Origin: an uncultured Verrucomicrobiota bacterium
GTDB lineage: Bacteria; Verrucomicrobiota; Verrucomicrobiia; Limisphaerales; UBA9464
Assembly: GCA_903939515.1 (NCBI GenBank)
Contig: CAJAHH010000031.1
Span: 106,811-170,810, forward strand
DNA: 64,000 nucleotides
Reading direction: 5' to 3'
Shown here piece by piece: positions 19,929 to 26,852 of the stretch. The translations under genes were made by a program, and so were the position numbers. Numbering within the stretch: the first letter of the stretch is position 1; the number at the start of each line of letters is the position of its first letter. The notes under the pieces were generated by a model that was not told the origin of the DNA, made no database searches, and saw only the letters and a list, made by a program, of their open reading frames with translations.

Positions 19929-20474
19929 ATGAATTCCAATCGTTCCAAGCCGCACGGTCTTTTGGCCGAGTTCCACACGGCTGCGGATATTTTCGAAGCG
20001 GCGATGCGTTGCCGTGATGCCGGATTCACCAAGTGGGATGTTTACACCCCATTTCCGATCCACGGCATGGATGAAGCCATGGGGCTTCGCAAGTCGCCCG
20101 TGGGGTGGTTCACCTTCTGCGGTGGTTTCACCGGGTTCTTTACCGGGATGACCATGATCTGGTACATGAACAAGTTCGACTACCCCTTGGTGGTCGGCGG
20201 CAAGCCCCTCTTCACGCCGTTGTACGCGTTCCCGGTCAGTTACGAGATGACCATTCTGTTGAGTGCCTTCGGGACGCTCTTCGGCATGTTCTTCCTGAAC
20301 CAATTGCCCAAGTTCTACAATCCGCTCTTTAAGAACGAACGGTTCAAAAAATCAACGGATGATCGGTTCTTCCTCTGCATCGAGGCAACCGACCCGAAGT
20401 TTGGAACGGACGTGACCCGCACCTTCCTGACCGAAAAATGTCACGCTGCGGTCGTTGAACTTGTGGAGGACTGA
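19929..20474 (+). CDS. actD: alternative complex III subunit D (DUF3341)
   Basis: A 181-residue protein of the DUF3341 family. It has a soluble N-terminal part (GLLAEFHTAADIFEAA and KWDVYTPFPIHGMDEAMG), two membrane helices around residues 60-120 and a short cytoplasmic tail. In solved Act complexes ActD is a small structural subunit on the cytoplasmic side of the membrane. I start it at the ATG at 19929; the open frame extends upstream into actC but the family sequence begins here. The TGA is followed directly by the ATG of actE. Confidence 0.9.
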   Translation: MNSNRSKPHGLLAEFHTAADIFEAAMRCRDAGFTKWDVYTPFPIHGMDEAMGLRKSPVGWFTFCGGFTGFFTGMTMIWYMNKFDYPLVVGGKPLFTPLYAFPVSYEMTILLSAFGTLFGMFFLNQLPKFYNPLFKNERFKKSTDDRFFLCIEATDPKFGTDVTRTFLTEKCHAAVVELVED

Positions 20475-21098
20475 ATGCGCACCTTCCTGAAATACTTTTT
20501 CACCGCCTATGTTCTGGCGGTGGCCCTCGTGGTCGGAATCGCTGGTTTCCGCGGTTCCAAGAGCACCAAACCCCCGTTGGAGGTTTTCCCCGACATGGAT
20601 CGACAGCCCAAGCTGCGTCCACAAACCACCACTAAGTTTGCCGCCTGGTCTGACGGACAAACCTCGCGTCCCCATCCGGCTGGCACCGTGTCTCGTGAGT
20701 CGAACTGGGAAGAGAATGCCTTCAACACCGGTCGTCAGGCGGGCACGGTGGTCGAAGTAATGCCCCTCGAGGTGACTGCTGCGGTGCTCAAGCGGGGGCA
20801 GGAGCGCTATTCGATCTACTGCCAACCCTGTCACGGAGTTCTTGGTGATGGTAAGGGGATCACCAGCAAGTACGGAATGGGCAACACGGCCAGCTTGCAT
20901 CAAGAGCGTCTAATCAAGACTCCGGACGGAGATATCTTCAACACCATCGGCAACGGCAAGAACACGATGATGGGATACGCCTCGGTGATTCCTGTCGCCG
21001 ATCGGTGGGCCGTGGTGGCCTATGTGCGGACGCTGCAACTGAGCCGCCTCGCCTCAGAATCTGAAATCCCGGCAGCAATCCTGCCCACCATCAAGTAA
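20475..21098 (+). CDS. actE: alternative complex III subunit E, monoheme cytochrome c
   Basis: A 207-residue cytochrome with an N-terminal membrane helix or signal (residues 5-25) and one CXXCH site, CQPCH at residues 116-120, followed by GVLGDGKG. A methionine in NTMMGYAS could be the distal ligand. ActE carries one heme and is the proposed exit point for electrons from the complex. No lipobox cysteine follows the N-terminal helix, so I expect a helical anchor and not lipid attachment. Its ATG comes immediately after the actD stop. Confidence 0.9.
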   Translation: MRTFLKYFFTAYVLAVALVVGIAGFRGSKSTKPPLEVFPDMDRQPKLRPQTTTKFAAWSDGQTSRPHPAGTVSRESNWEENAFNTGRQAGTVVEVMPLEVTAAVLKRGQERYSIYCQPCHGVLGDGKGITSKYGMGNTASLHQERLIKTPDGDIFNTIGNGKNTMMGYASVIPVADRWAVVAYVRTLQLSRLASESEIPAAILPTIK

Positions 21099-21104
21099 GG
21101 ATCC

Positions 21105-22427
21105 ATGAACGCATTTTCACGACAAACCAAGTCTTGGATGGCTCTGGGTGGGGTGGTGGCCGTTGTTGCCATTGCCTTGTTCGGTACCCTGTCCACCTTG
21201 GGCGCTGATGCCGGTTCTGCCGCCCACTCAGTTCAAGAGGTGGCCCACGGAGCGGCTAGCCACAGTGCGACCGACCACGGTCATGCCGACCATGGGCACG
21301 CCGCTGTCTCCGTCTTTTCCCTCAAGCAGATCGCTCATAGCTACCTCACGGCCTACATGTTTTGCCTGAGCCTGTGTGTGGGTTCTCTGTTCCTCACCCT
21401 GGCGCACCATTTGTTTGATGCCGGTTGGTCGGCCTCCATTCGTCGGGTGACCGAGACGGTCGCCAGCTTACTCTTTCCCTGGATGCTCATCCTAGCCTTG
21501 CCGATCATCGGCTTTGCTTGGACGGGCAACCTCCATGCGTGGTTCAAGATTAACCCAGCGGACGATCACGCGCTCGATGTTAAGAAGGTGCTCTTCAACC
21601 CCATGGCGTTCACCGTCCTGGTGCCAGCCCTCATTACGTTGCTCGGTCTCTTGGCTCGCCAGATCCGGGCGTGGTCGATCGCCCAAGATAAAGACGGTGC
21701 GGCCCATTGGACGAGCAAGTCCCGGAAGCTGTCCGCCGCCGGTATCTTCCTCTTCGCCTTCGGGGTGACACTGCTGTGCTTCCTCTTGATGAAGTCCTTG
21801 CAGCATCAGTTCTTCAGCACGATGTACGGCGTGTACTACTTCGCGGGCAGTGTCTGGACCACGCTCATCACTTTGTATTTGTTGACGATGTGGTTGGCTC
21901 AGCCGGGCCGCCCTCTTGAAAAAGTGTATTTCAAGCGCCAGCAGCAAGATTTGGCAGTGCTGTTCTTTGCCTTCACCGTTTTCTACGCCTACATCCACTT
22001 CTCTCAGTACTTCCTCATTTGGAATGCCGCCCTTCCTGAAGAAACCTTCTGGTACGTTCGCCGCGAGGTGGGCTCCTGGAAGTGGGTCGGAATGATCATC
22101 CTCTTCGGCCACTTCTTCGTGCCGTTCCTGCTGCTGCTCAATCAAGACATTAAGCGCAACTTGGCGGTGATGGTTCCCGTCGGCGCCTGGGCCTGGCTCA
22201 TGCAGTACATTGACATGACTTACAATGTCATGCCGGTCCTTCATCCGGAGGGGCTGCACCTGACCTTATGGGATCCGATCTTCTGGATTGGTATGTCGGT
22301 CGCGTTGGGTCGGCTCTTCTGGTTCGAATATCGGAAGAATCCCCCGTATCCGCTCAAGGATCCGCGGCTCCTGGAAGCCATCGTTCACCATGAGGTGCCG
22401 GCTCCCGGCGCGTCTGCCGCCCACTAG
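21105..22427 (+). CDS. actF: alternative complex III subunit F, second NrfD-like membrane subunit
   Basis: A 440-residue membrane protein with about ten helices, paralogous to ActC but with less certain quinol binding in the family. The N-terminus carries an unusual histidine-rich periplasmic or loop segment (HGHADHGHAAVS near residues 57-69) between the first and second helices. Other marks are HLFDAGWSASIRR and FLLLLNQDIKRNLA. It closes the actABCDEF set, 6 nt after actE. Its stop codon lies inside a 13-bp tandem duplication. Confidence 0.9.
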   Translation: MNAFSRQTKSWMALGGVVAVVAIALFGTLSTLGADAGSAAHSVQEVAHGAASHSATDHGHADHGHAAVSVFSLKQIAHSYLTAYMFCLSLCVGSLFLTLAHHLFDAGWSASIRRVTETVASLLFPWMLILALPIIGFAWTGNLHAWFKINPADDHALDVKKVLFNPMAFTVLVPALITLLGLLARQIRAWSIAQDKDGAAHWTSKSRKLSAAGIFLFAFGVTLLCFLLMKSLQHQFFSTMYGVYYFAGSVWTTLITLYLLTMWLAQPGRPLEKVYFKRQQQDLAVLFFAFTVFYAYIHFSQYFLIWNAALPEETFWYVRREVGSWKWVGMIILFGHFFVPFLLLLNQDIKRNLAVMVPVGAWAWLMQYIDMTYNVMPVLHPEGLHLTLWDPIFWIGMSVALGRLFWFEYRKNPPYPLKDPRLLEAIVHHEVPAPGASAAH

Positions 22428-22446
22428 AGAACCCCACTAGAGAACC
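22421..22446 (+). repeat. 13-bp perfect tandem duplication across the actF stop
   Basis: The unit CCACTAGAGAACC occurs twice in tandem (22421-22433 and 22434-22446). The first copy contains the TAG stop of actF. A recent slippage duplication is the simplest explanation. Confidence 0.9.
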
Positions 22447-22460
22447 AGAATCTTCCTGAC

Positions 22461-22829
22461 ATGAGTTCCTCGAATTGCTGTTCCCCAACGTCCAAGACGA
22501 TTCTCGCCTATCTCGTAGGCGGGGTGGGTTCTTTCTTGATCATTGGTGCGCTGGCTTGGTTGGTGGTACGAGAGCCCGTCTCCGCCATTGATGCCGAGCG
22601 GGTCGCCCAGCGAGTCAAGTTCCGCACTGAGGTAGAAGCTTCTAGTTCACCCAAGGTCACAGGTTATGCCTTGGATACGGATGCCTTGGCCAAGGGCAAC
22701 AAGGTCTATCACGTTCCGATCACTCGGGCTTTGGAGATCGCTGCCCAAGATTTCAAGGATCCCGCCGCCGGCCGCGCCAAGCTACTTCAGCGTCTGGAAG
22801 ACAAGTCCAAGCAGCAGTCCTTTGAGTGA
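22461..22829 (+). CDS. small membrane protein between act and cbb3 genes
   Basis: A 122-residue protein that I do not recognise. It begins with a cysteine pair (SSNCCSP), has one hydrophobic helix at about residues 14-37, and then a hydrophilic, charged tail ending with a lysine- and glutamine-rich stretch. The tail contains TDALAKGNKVYHVPITRALEIAA, split here as KGNKVYHVPITRALE, which suggests a small folded periplasmic domain. It lies in the operon 33 nt after actF and 4 nt before the CcoS-like gene. The position suggests a role in coupling or assembling the two complexes, but that is inference. Confidence 0.75.
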   Translation: MSSSNCCSPTSKTILAYLVGGVGSFLIIGALAWLVVREPVSAIDAERVAQRVKFRTEVEASSSPKVTGYALDTDALAKGNKVYHVPITRALEIAAQDFKDPAAGRAKLLQRLEDKSKQQSFE

Positions 22830-22833
22830 ACCC

Positions 22834-23022
22834 ATGTCGGTGATCGCATTCATCCTGTTAGGAAGCGTCGTGCTGCTGCCTGCGGCCGCCTTGATGGCGC
22901 TGCGGTGGGCGGCCTCGTCGGGTCAGTTCCGTTGCCCGGACAAAGCGGCTCTGTTGCCGTTTGATGAAGTGGAGCCTGTGGGGTTGGAAACCGACCGCAT
23001 TTTGGGAGGAAACCGTCGTTGA
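22834..23022 (+). CDS. ccoS: CcoS-like cbb3 oxidase assembly protein
   Basis: A 62-residue protein with one N-terminal membrane helix (residues 3-26), then the pattern W-A-A-S-S-G-Q-F, and later LLPFDEVEP. That pattern, helix then SGQF/SGQY then a D-E-P motif, matches CcoS, which is needed for cofactor insertion into cbb3-type oxidases. The helix lacks the usual aspartate-rich tail. The ATG at 22834 follows the previous gene by 4 nt, and the stop overlaps the next gene if that starts at TTG. The CcoS call is by pattern only. Confidence 0.68.
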   Translation: MSVIAFILLGSVVLLPAAALMALRWAASSGQFRCPDKAALLPFDEVEPVGLETDRILGGNRR

Positions 23023-24530
23023 GCATGATCAAACAGTCGCAAACGTTGCGGGCTTTATTGCCGGGTGATGCCCTCACCGGTGGCGGTACCGATGTCGGTA
23101 ACAAGGCAGCGCTGTCTGAGATTGACGCCTCCTGCCGAGTGCCGGTGCTCTTCTTTTTCCTCAGCGGTTTGGCCTGGCTTCTGGCTGGCACCGTTTTGGC
23201 ATTGGTGGCGAGTATCAAGCTCCACACCCCGGGTTTCTTGGCGAGCTGGGAATGGCTCACTTTTTCCAATGTCCGCACGGCTCACCTCAACACGGTCATC
23301 TACGGGTTCGCCTCGCAAATTTCTGTGGGTGTGACCATCTGGTTGATGTGCCGCCTGTGCCGCATTCCGCTGGTGGCTCCCGGTTTGATCACCGTCGCCA
23401 ACTTGTTCTACAATATTGGTGTCACCGTGGGCGTGGGCGGAATCCTGATCGGTGATTCCACGGCCATCGAGTGGTTGGAGATGCCGCGCTATGCGACTCC
23501 GATTCTTTTCATCAGCTACGCTCTGATCGCGGTTTGGACGATTGTGACCTTCCGCCTGCGGGCTGAGCGTCACCTGTACGTTTCCCAGTGGTACCTTCTG
23601 GCCGCGGTCCTCTGGTTTCCGTGGTTGTACGGAACCGCGCAGGTCATGTTGCTCATCGAACCGGTGCGGGGAGTGGTTCAGGCGTCGGTGAACTGGTGGT
23701 TCGCGCACAATGTGCTCGGACTGTGGTTCACGCCCATTGGTCTGGCCTCCATCTACTACTTTATTCCGAAGGTGATCGGTCGTCCGATTCACAGTTATTA
23801 TCTCAGTGTCTTGGGTTTCTGGTCCTTGGCTCTGTTCTACAACTGGAATGGCATGCACCACCTGGTGGGAGGTCCACTGCCCTCCTGGATGATTACCGTG
23901 AGCATCGTCGCCTCGGTCATGATGCTCATTCCCGTCATCACGGTGGCCATCAACCACCATTTCACGATGCTCGGCCACTTCGGGAAGCTGAAGTACAGCC
24001 CCACGTTGCGTTTCATGGTGTTCGGAGCAGTTTCTTACACTCTAGCGAGCCTTCAAGGTGTGGCCAGCGCGCTTCGTAGTGTCAGCGAAGTGACCCACTT
24101 CACCCACCACACCATTGCTCATGCCCATCTGGGTATGTATGCCTTCTTCACCATGGTGATGTTCGGAGCGATGTACTACATCCTGCCGCGCATCACTCAG
24201 CGGGAATGGCCTTCTAATGGACTCATATCGCTGCACTTCTGGGGCGTTGCCTTGGGAATAGCGCTGTATGTGGTTCCGATGAGCATCATGGGTTTCATTC
24301 AGGGAACGATGCTCAACGATGCCGCCGTCCGTTTTCTCGATGTTGTCCAGTTTACCCTGCCGTGGCTGAAGTTGCGGACCCTCGCGGGTCTGTTGTTGGC
24401 CGCCGGCCATGGGGCCTTTGTCATTAACGTCGGTTGGCTGCTTGTGCGGATGTTTGAACCCTACCGCAAGCCGGTGGTGCGCATCTTGACCGGTGAGGCT
24501 GAAACGGTGGCCGCCGCCAAACTACCATGA
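23019..24530 (+). CDS. ccoN: cbb3-type cytochrome c oxidase subunit I
   Basis: Catalytic heme-copper oxidase subunit, 503 residues, about 12 helices. Low-spin heme ligand His89 is in TAHLNTVIYGF. The CuB ligands are His230 (NWWFAHNVLG) and the pair His280/His281 (GMHHLVGGP). The high-spin and low-spin heme ligands are His368 and His370 in TIAHAHLGMY. A tyrosine at 260/261 (SYYLSVLGFW) stands where cbb3 enzymes have the cross-linked Tyr. It reduces oxygen to water and pumps protons. The start may be the TTG at 23019, 8 nt after GGGAGGA, or the ATG at 23025; I prefer TTG because of the spacing. Confidence 0.92.
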   Translation: MSMIKQSQTLRALLPGDALTGGGTDVGNKAALSEIDASCRVPVLFFFLSGLAWLLAGTVLALVASIKLHTPGFLASWEWLTFSNVRTAHLNTVIYGFASQISVGVTIWLMCRLCRIPLVAPGLITVANLFYNIGVTVGVGGILIGDSTAIEWLEMPRYATPILFISYALIAVWTIVTFRLRAERHLYVSQWYLLAAVLWFPWLYGTAQVMLLIEPVRGVVQASVNWWFAHNVLGLWFTPIGLASIYYFIPKVIGRPIHSYYLSVLGFWSLALFYNWNGMHHLVGGPLPSWMITVSIVASVMMLIPVITVAINHHFTMLGHFGKLKYSPTLRFMVFGAVSYTLASLQGVASALRSVSEVTHFTHHTIAHAHLGMYAFFTMVMFGAMYYILPRITQREWPSNGLISLHFWGVALGIALYVVPMSIMGFIQGTMLNDAAVRFLDVVQFTLPWLKLRTLAGLLLAAGHGAFVINVGWLLVRMFEPYRKPVVRILTGEAETVAAAKLP

Positions 24531-25162
24531 GTTACGGACCGCTACTTTTCTTGGGAATCCTCTTCACCTTAGCGACGAGCTGGGTGGGATTAGTTCTCCT
24601 TCCGCACCGTCAAATGGGGGCGTTAGGACAGCATACCGACACCAACACGGCGGCCGTTTACCCGGCGGCCCGTGCGGGTGAGGCTCAACAAGGCGCTGAA
24701 CACTACCGCTCTCTAGGCTGTGTTTACTGCCACACGCAGCAAGTGCGTCCCGAAGGCTATGGCTCGGACATCGAGCGCGGATGGGGTCGTCGTCGGACGG
24801 TGAGTCGCGACTACATCCAAGACAAGACCGTGATGCTCGGGACCATGCGCACCGGCCCTGACTTGACCAATATCGGGGAGCGTCAGGCCGATGCCGCCTG
24901 GCATTATCGCCATCTTTATAATCCGCAAATTACCAGCCCTGGCAGCATCATGCCCCCGCATGGTTTCCTCTTTGACATCCGCGCCATCGGGCAGGCCGGT
25001 CGTTCGACCAATGCGTTGGTTCTGGAAGGTACGTTTGCGCCGCCTGCAGGTCAGGAAGTGATTCCGACGCGCCGGGCCGAGCAGTTGGTCGCCTATTTGC
25101 GCAGTTTGAAATCCTCTGGAGACCTGCCCGAAGCGCCGGTCAAGAAGGAGGAGGCCAAGTGA
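24527..25162 (+). CDS. ccoO: cbb3-type oxidase monoheme cytochrome subunit II
   Basis: A 211-residue membrane-anchored cytochrome c. One N-terminal helix (residues 4-26) precedes the heme site CVYCH at residues 65-69. Typical CcoO phrases follow: TQQVRPEG, DIERGWGRR, MLGTMRTGPDLTNIG and SIMPPHGFL, where the methionine should be the distal ligand. It receives electrons for CcoN. The ATG overlaps the ccoN stop (ATGA). The C-terminus ends in a lysine-glutamate-rich tail that also encodes the ribosome site of the next gene. Confidence 0.92.
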   Translation: MSYGPLLFLGILFTLATSWVGLVLLPHRQMGALGQHTDTNTAAVYPAARAGEAQQGAEHYRSLGCVYCHTQQVRPEGYGSDIERGWGRRRTVSRDYIQDKTVMLGTMRTGPDLTNIGERQADAAWHYRHLYNPQITSPGSIMPPHGFLFDIRAIGQAGRSTNALVLEGTFAPPAGQEVIPTRRAEQLVAYLRSLKSSGDLPEAPVKKEEAK

Positions 25163-25974
25163 AAAATTCCCAGGAAACTCCCAACGCCTCCTCTTCCGGG
25201 TTAGATCGCGGTGAAAACCACGACGTGACCGAGTTGCACGCCGCCGTTCTGCGTGAGAAGCCCGACCCGATCGAAGGATTTGAGCCGGTGAACTTGTGGG
25301 TGGTTGCCGGAATTGCCGGACTCCTGTTCTGGGGTGGCGCGTATCTCACCCAGTACAGCGGCCGCTTCGAGGCCATGGAGTTCTCGGAGTTCCCGCACGG
25401 CATGCCGGCTCCTGTGGCCGCCGTGGCCGCCGATCCTTTGGCTGCGGTGAAGCGGGACGGCATGATTGCCTACAATGCGGTTTGCGCGTTGTGCCATGGC
25501 GAAGACGGCGCAGGCAAAGCAGGAGTAGCTCCTCTGCTGGCCGGCTCGGATTGGGTCAATGCCGATGGTCCGAATCGCCTTCTGCGTATTGTTCGTCACG
25601 GACTCAAGGGCACGGTGAAGGTCAACAAGGACGTCACTTGGAACCCGGCCAATGATGCCGGCATCGTCATGGGCTCCCAGTGGGAGGCCATTGGCGGAAC
25701 CAACGAGAAGTTGGCGGCGGTCCTGACCTATGTACGATCCTCGTGGGGCAACACCGGTGCGGCTGTGACGCCTCAAATGGTGGCCGACGGGTTGGCGGCG
25801 GTGAAAGACCGTTCGGCCGAGGCCAACTGGACCCAGGAAGAATTATTACAGGTGCCTGCAGGCGGGTCAGGAGCTCCGGCCGCTGCTGCCGCCACCCCCG
25901 ATCAGCTCAAGGCGCAACTGCAGGCCCTTCCGGCTGATCAGCGGCAGGCCATTCTCAAGGAGTTGTCCAAGTGA
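25159..25974 (+). CDS. ccoP: CcoP-like subunit with one heme
   Basis: A 271-residue cytochrome. The N-terminus has the CcoP pattern of a charged stretch with D-P-I-E-G-F followed by one membrane helix (residues 45-66) and a tyrosine/glycine end. Only one CXXCH is present, CALCHGEDGAG at residues 109-113, whereas classical CcoP has two hemes. The C-terminal ~40 residues are alanine-, proline- and glutamine-rich with a predicted helical tail. It starts with GTG at 25159, overlapping the ccoO stop, preceded by a strong AAGGAGGAGG. The loss of one heme is visible; a role as entry point for electrons from ActA or ActE is inference. Confidence 0.85.
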   Translation: MKNSQETPNASSSGLDRGENHDVTELHAAVLREKPDPIEGFEPVNLWVVAGIAGLLFWGGAYLTQYSGRFEAMEFSEFPHGMPAPVAAVAADPLAAVKRDGMIAYNAVCALCHGEDGAGKAGVAPLLAGSDWVNADGPNRLLRIVRHGLKGTVKVNKDVTWNPANDAGIVMGSQWEAIGGTNEKLAAVLTYVRSSWGNTGAAVTPQMVADGLAAVKDRSAEANWTQEELLQVPAGGSGAPAAAAATPDQLKAQLQALPADQRQAILKELSK

Positions 25975-25984
25975 GTGGGCGGGG

Positions 25985-26038
25985 GGCTGAACCGTTCGAC
26001 GGTTCCACCTCCCGGTTGCTTCGACGGTGGCTTCAGCC
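25985..26038 (+). terminator. structured region after the respiratory operon
   Basis: Just after the ccoP stop, GGCTGAA (25985-25991) pairs with TTCAGCC (26032-26038), and inside it GAACCG and CGGTTC form a second hairpin around TTCGA. A short T-run follows at about 26048-26051. I infer an intrinsic terminator or a 3' end stabiliser for the act-cco transcript. Confidence 0.42.
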
Positions 26039-26137
26039 TTCGAGCGGTTTTGATGTTCGCGGAGGTGGGATTCTTGGACCAAGTTCAAGACTGGGTTGGG
26101 GATTACTGACAAGTGCTCGAAATAATTTCTTTGGCCT

Positions 26138-26500
26138 ATGAATGGGTGGAAGATCTTCAGTCGGCAATGGGTTCTCGTTGGACTCTTGGGGCTCTTAGGA
26201 GGCCTGGGTGTTGGTTGTGAGACCTACGGCAAGGCCGACTGGAAGTCCCGGGTGGGCCAGTACTCGTGGGATCAGGCGATCGAAGAATTGGGTCCGCCCG
26301 AATCCGAGGCCAAAACTTCTGATGGATCTCGCGTGGCCAGTTGGGTGGTCTCTCGCTCCCGGACGTACAGCACCGCCGTTCGTGGACCCATGTTCTGGAG
26401 TTGGAGTGGTCAAGATGTCACCACCACGGCCGAATCGCACTTGCTGCTCACCTTCAATGCACAAGGCCAACTCAAGGCCTGGAAACGAATCTACAAATGA
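26138..26500 (+). CDS. small putative lipoprotein
   Basis: A 120-residue protein with a basic N-terminus, a leucine/glycine-rich core and a lipobox-like end GLGVGC at about residue 27. The mature part of ~95 residues contains YSWDQAIEELGPP, SRVASWVVSR and a C-terminal HLLLTFNAQGQLKAWKR. The layout, a small fold with a final beta-strand pattern, recalls the SmpA/BamE-like lipoproteins, but I cannot assign it. It overlaps the FtsB-like gene by 4 nt (ATGA), so the two are probably translated together. Confidence 0.72.
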   Translation: MNGWKIFSRQWVLVGLLGLLGGLGVGCETYGKADWKSRVGQYSWDQAIEELGPPESEAKTSDGSRVASWVVSRSRTYSTAVRGPMFWSWSGQDVTTTAESHLLLTFNAQGQLKAWKRIYK

Positions 26501-26838
26501 AACGCCTTCGTAATGATGCCGCCTCCGAGGTAGACCTCGGATGGATGGGGGCCCTCAACCGGGCCATCCGCTGGTGTCTGTTCATCGGTATCATCGGATT
26601 TATCGTCGCCCAGTACTTGCCGCTCATCCGAAAGAATCAGGCCTTGCGCGAAAATGTTGCGCGCTGGGAGACCCAGCAGGCCCGGATGACAGCGCAGGCC
26701 AACGATACAGCCGCACGCTTGCAAAGCCTTCGCGAAGATCCCCGCGCTGTGGAGCGCGCCGCGCGCGAGCGTCTGCAATTGGCCCGCACCAATGAGAGCG
26801 TGATTAATTTTGTGACGCCGAATTCTTTGAGCCGCTGA
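26497..26838 (+). CDS. FtsB/DivIC-like septum formation protein
   Basis: A 113-residue bitopic protein. A cytoplasmic N-terminus of ~25 residues is followed by one membrane helix (about residues 27-47), then a coiled coil of ~50 residues rich in arginine, glutamine and alanine, ending in REDPRAVERAARERL. That last motif (D-P-x-x-x-E-x-x-A-R-E-x-L) is the hallmark of the FtsB/DivIC/FtsL-type family that organises the division site. It lies directly after the lipoprotein gene with an ATGA overlap. The charged N-terminus is longer than in E. coli FtsB. Confidence 0.8.
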   Translation: MKRLRNDAASEVDLGWMGALNRAIRWCLFIGIIGFIVAQYLPLIRKNQALRENVARWETQQARMTAQANDTAARLQSLREDPRAVERAARERLQLARTNESVINFVTPNSLSR

Positions 26839-26852
26839 CCCCGAAATTCCCC

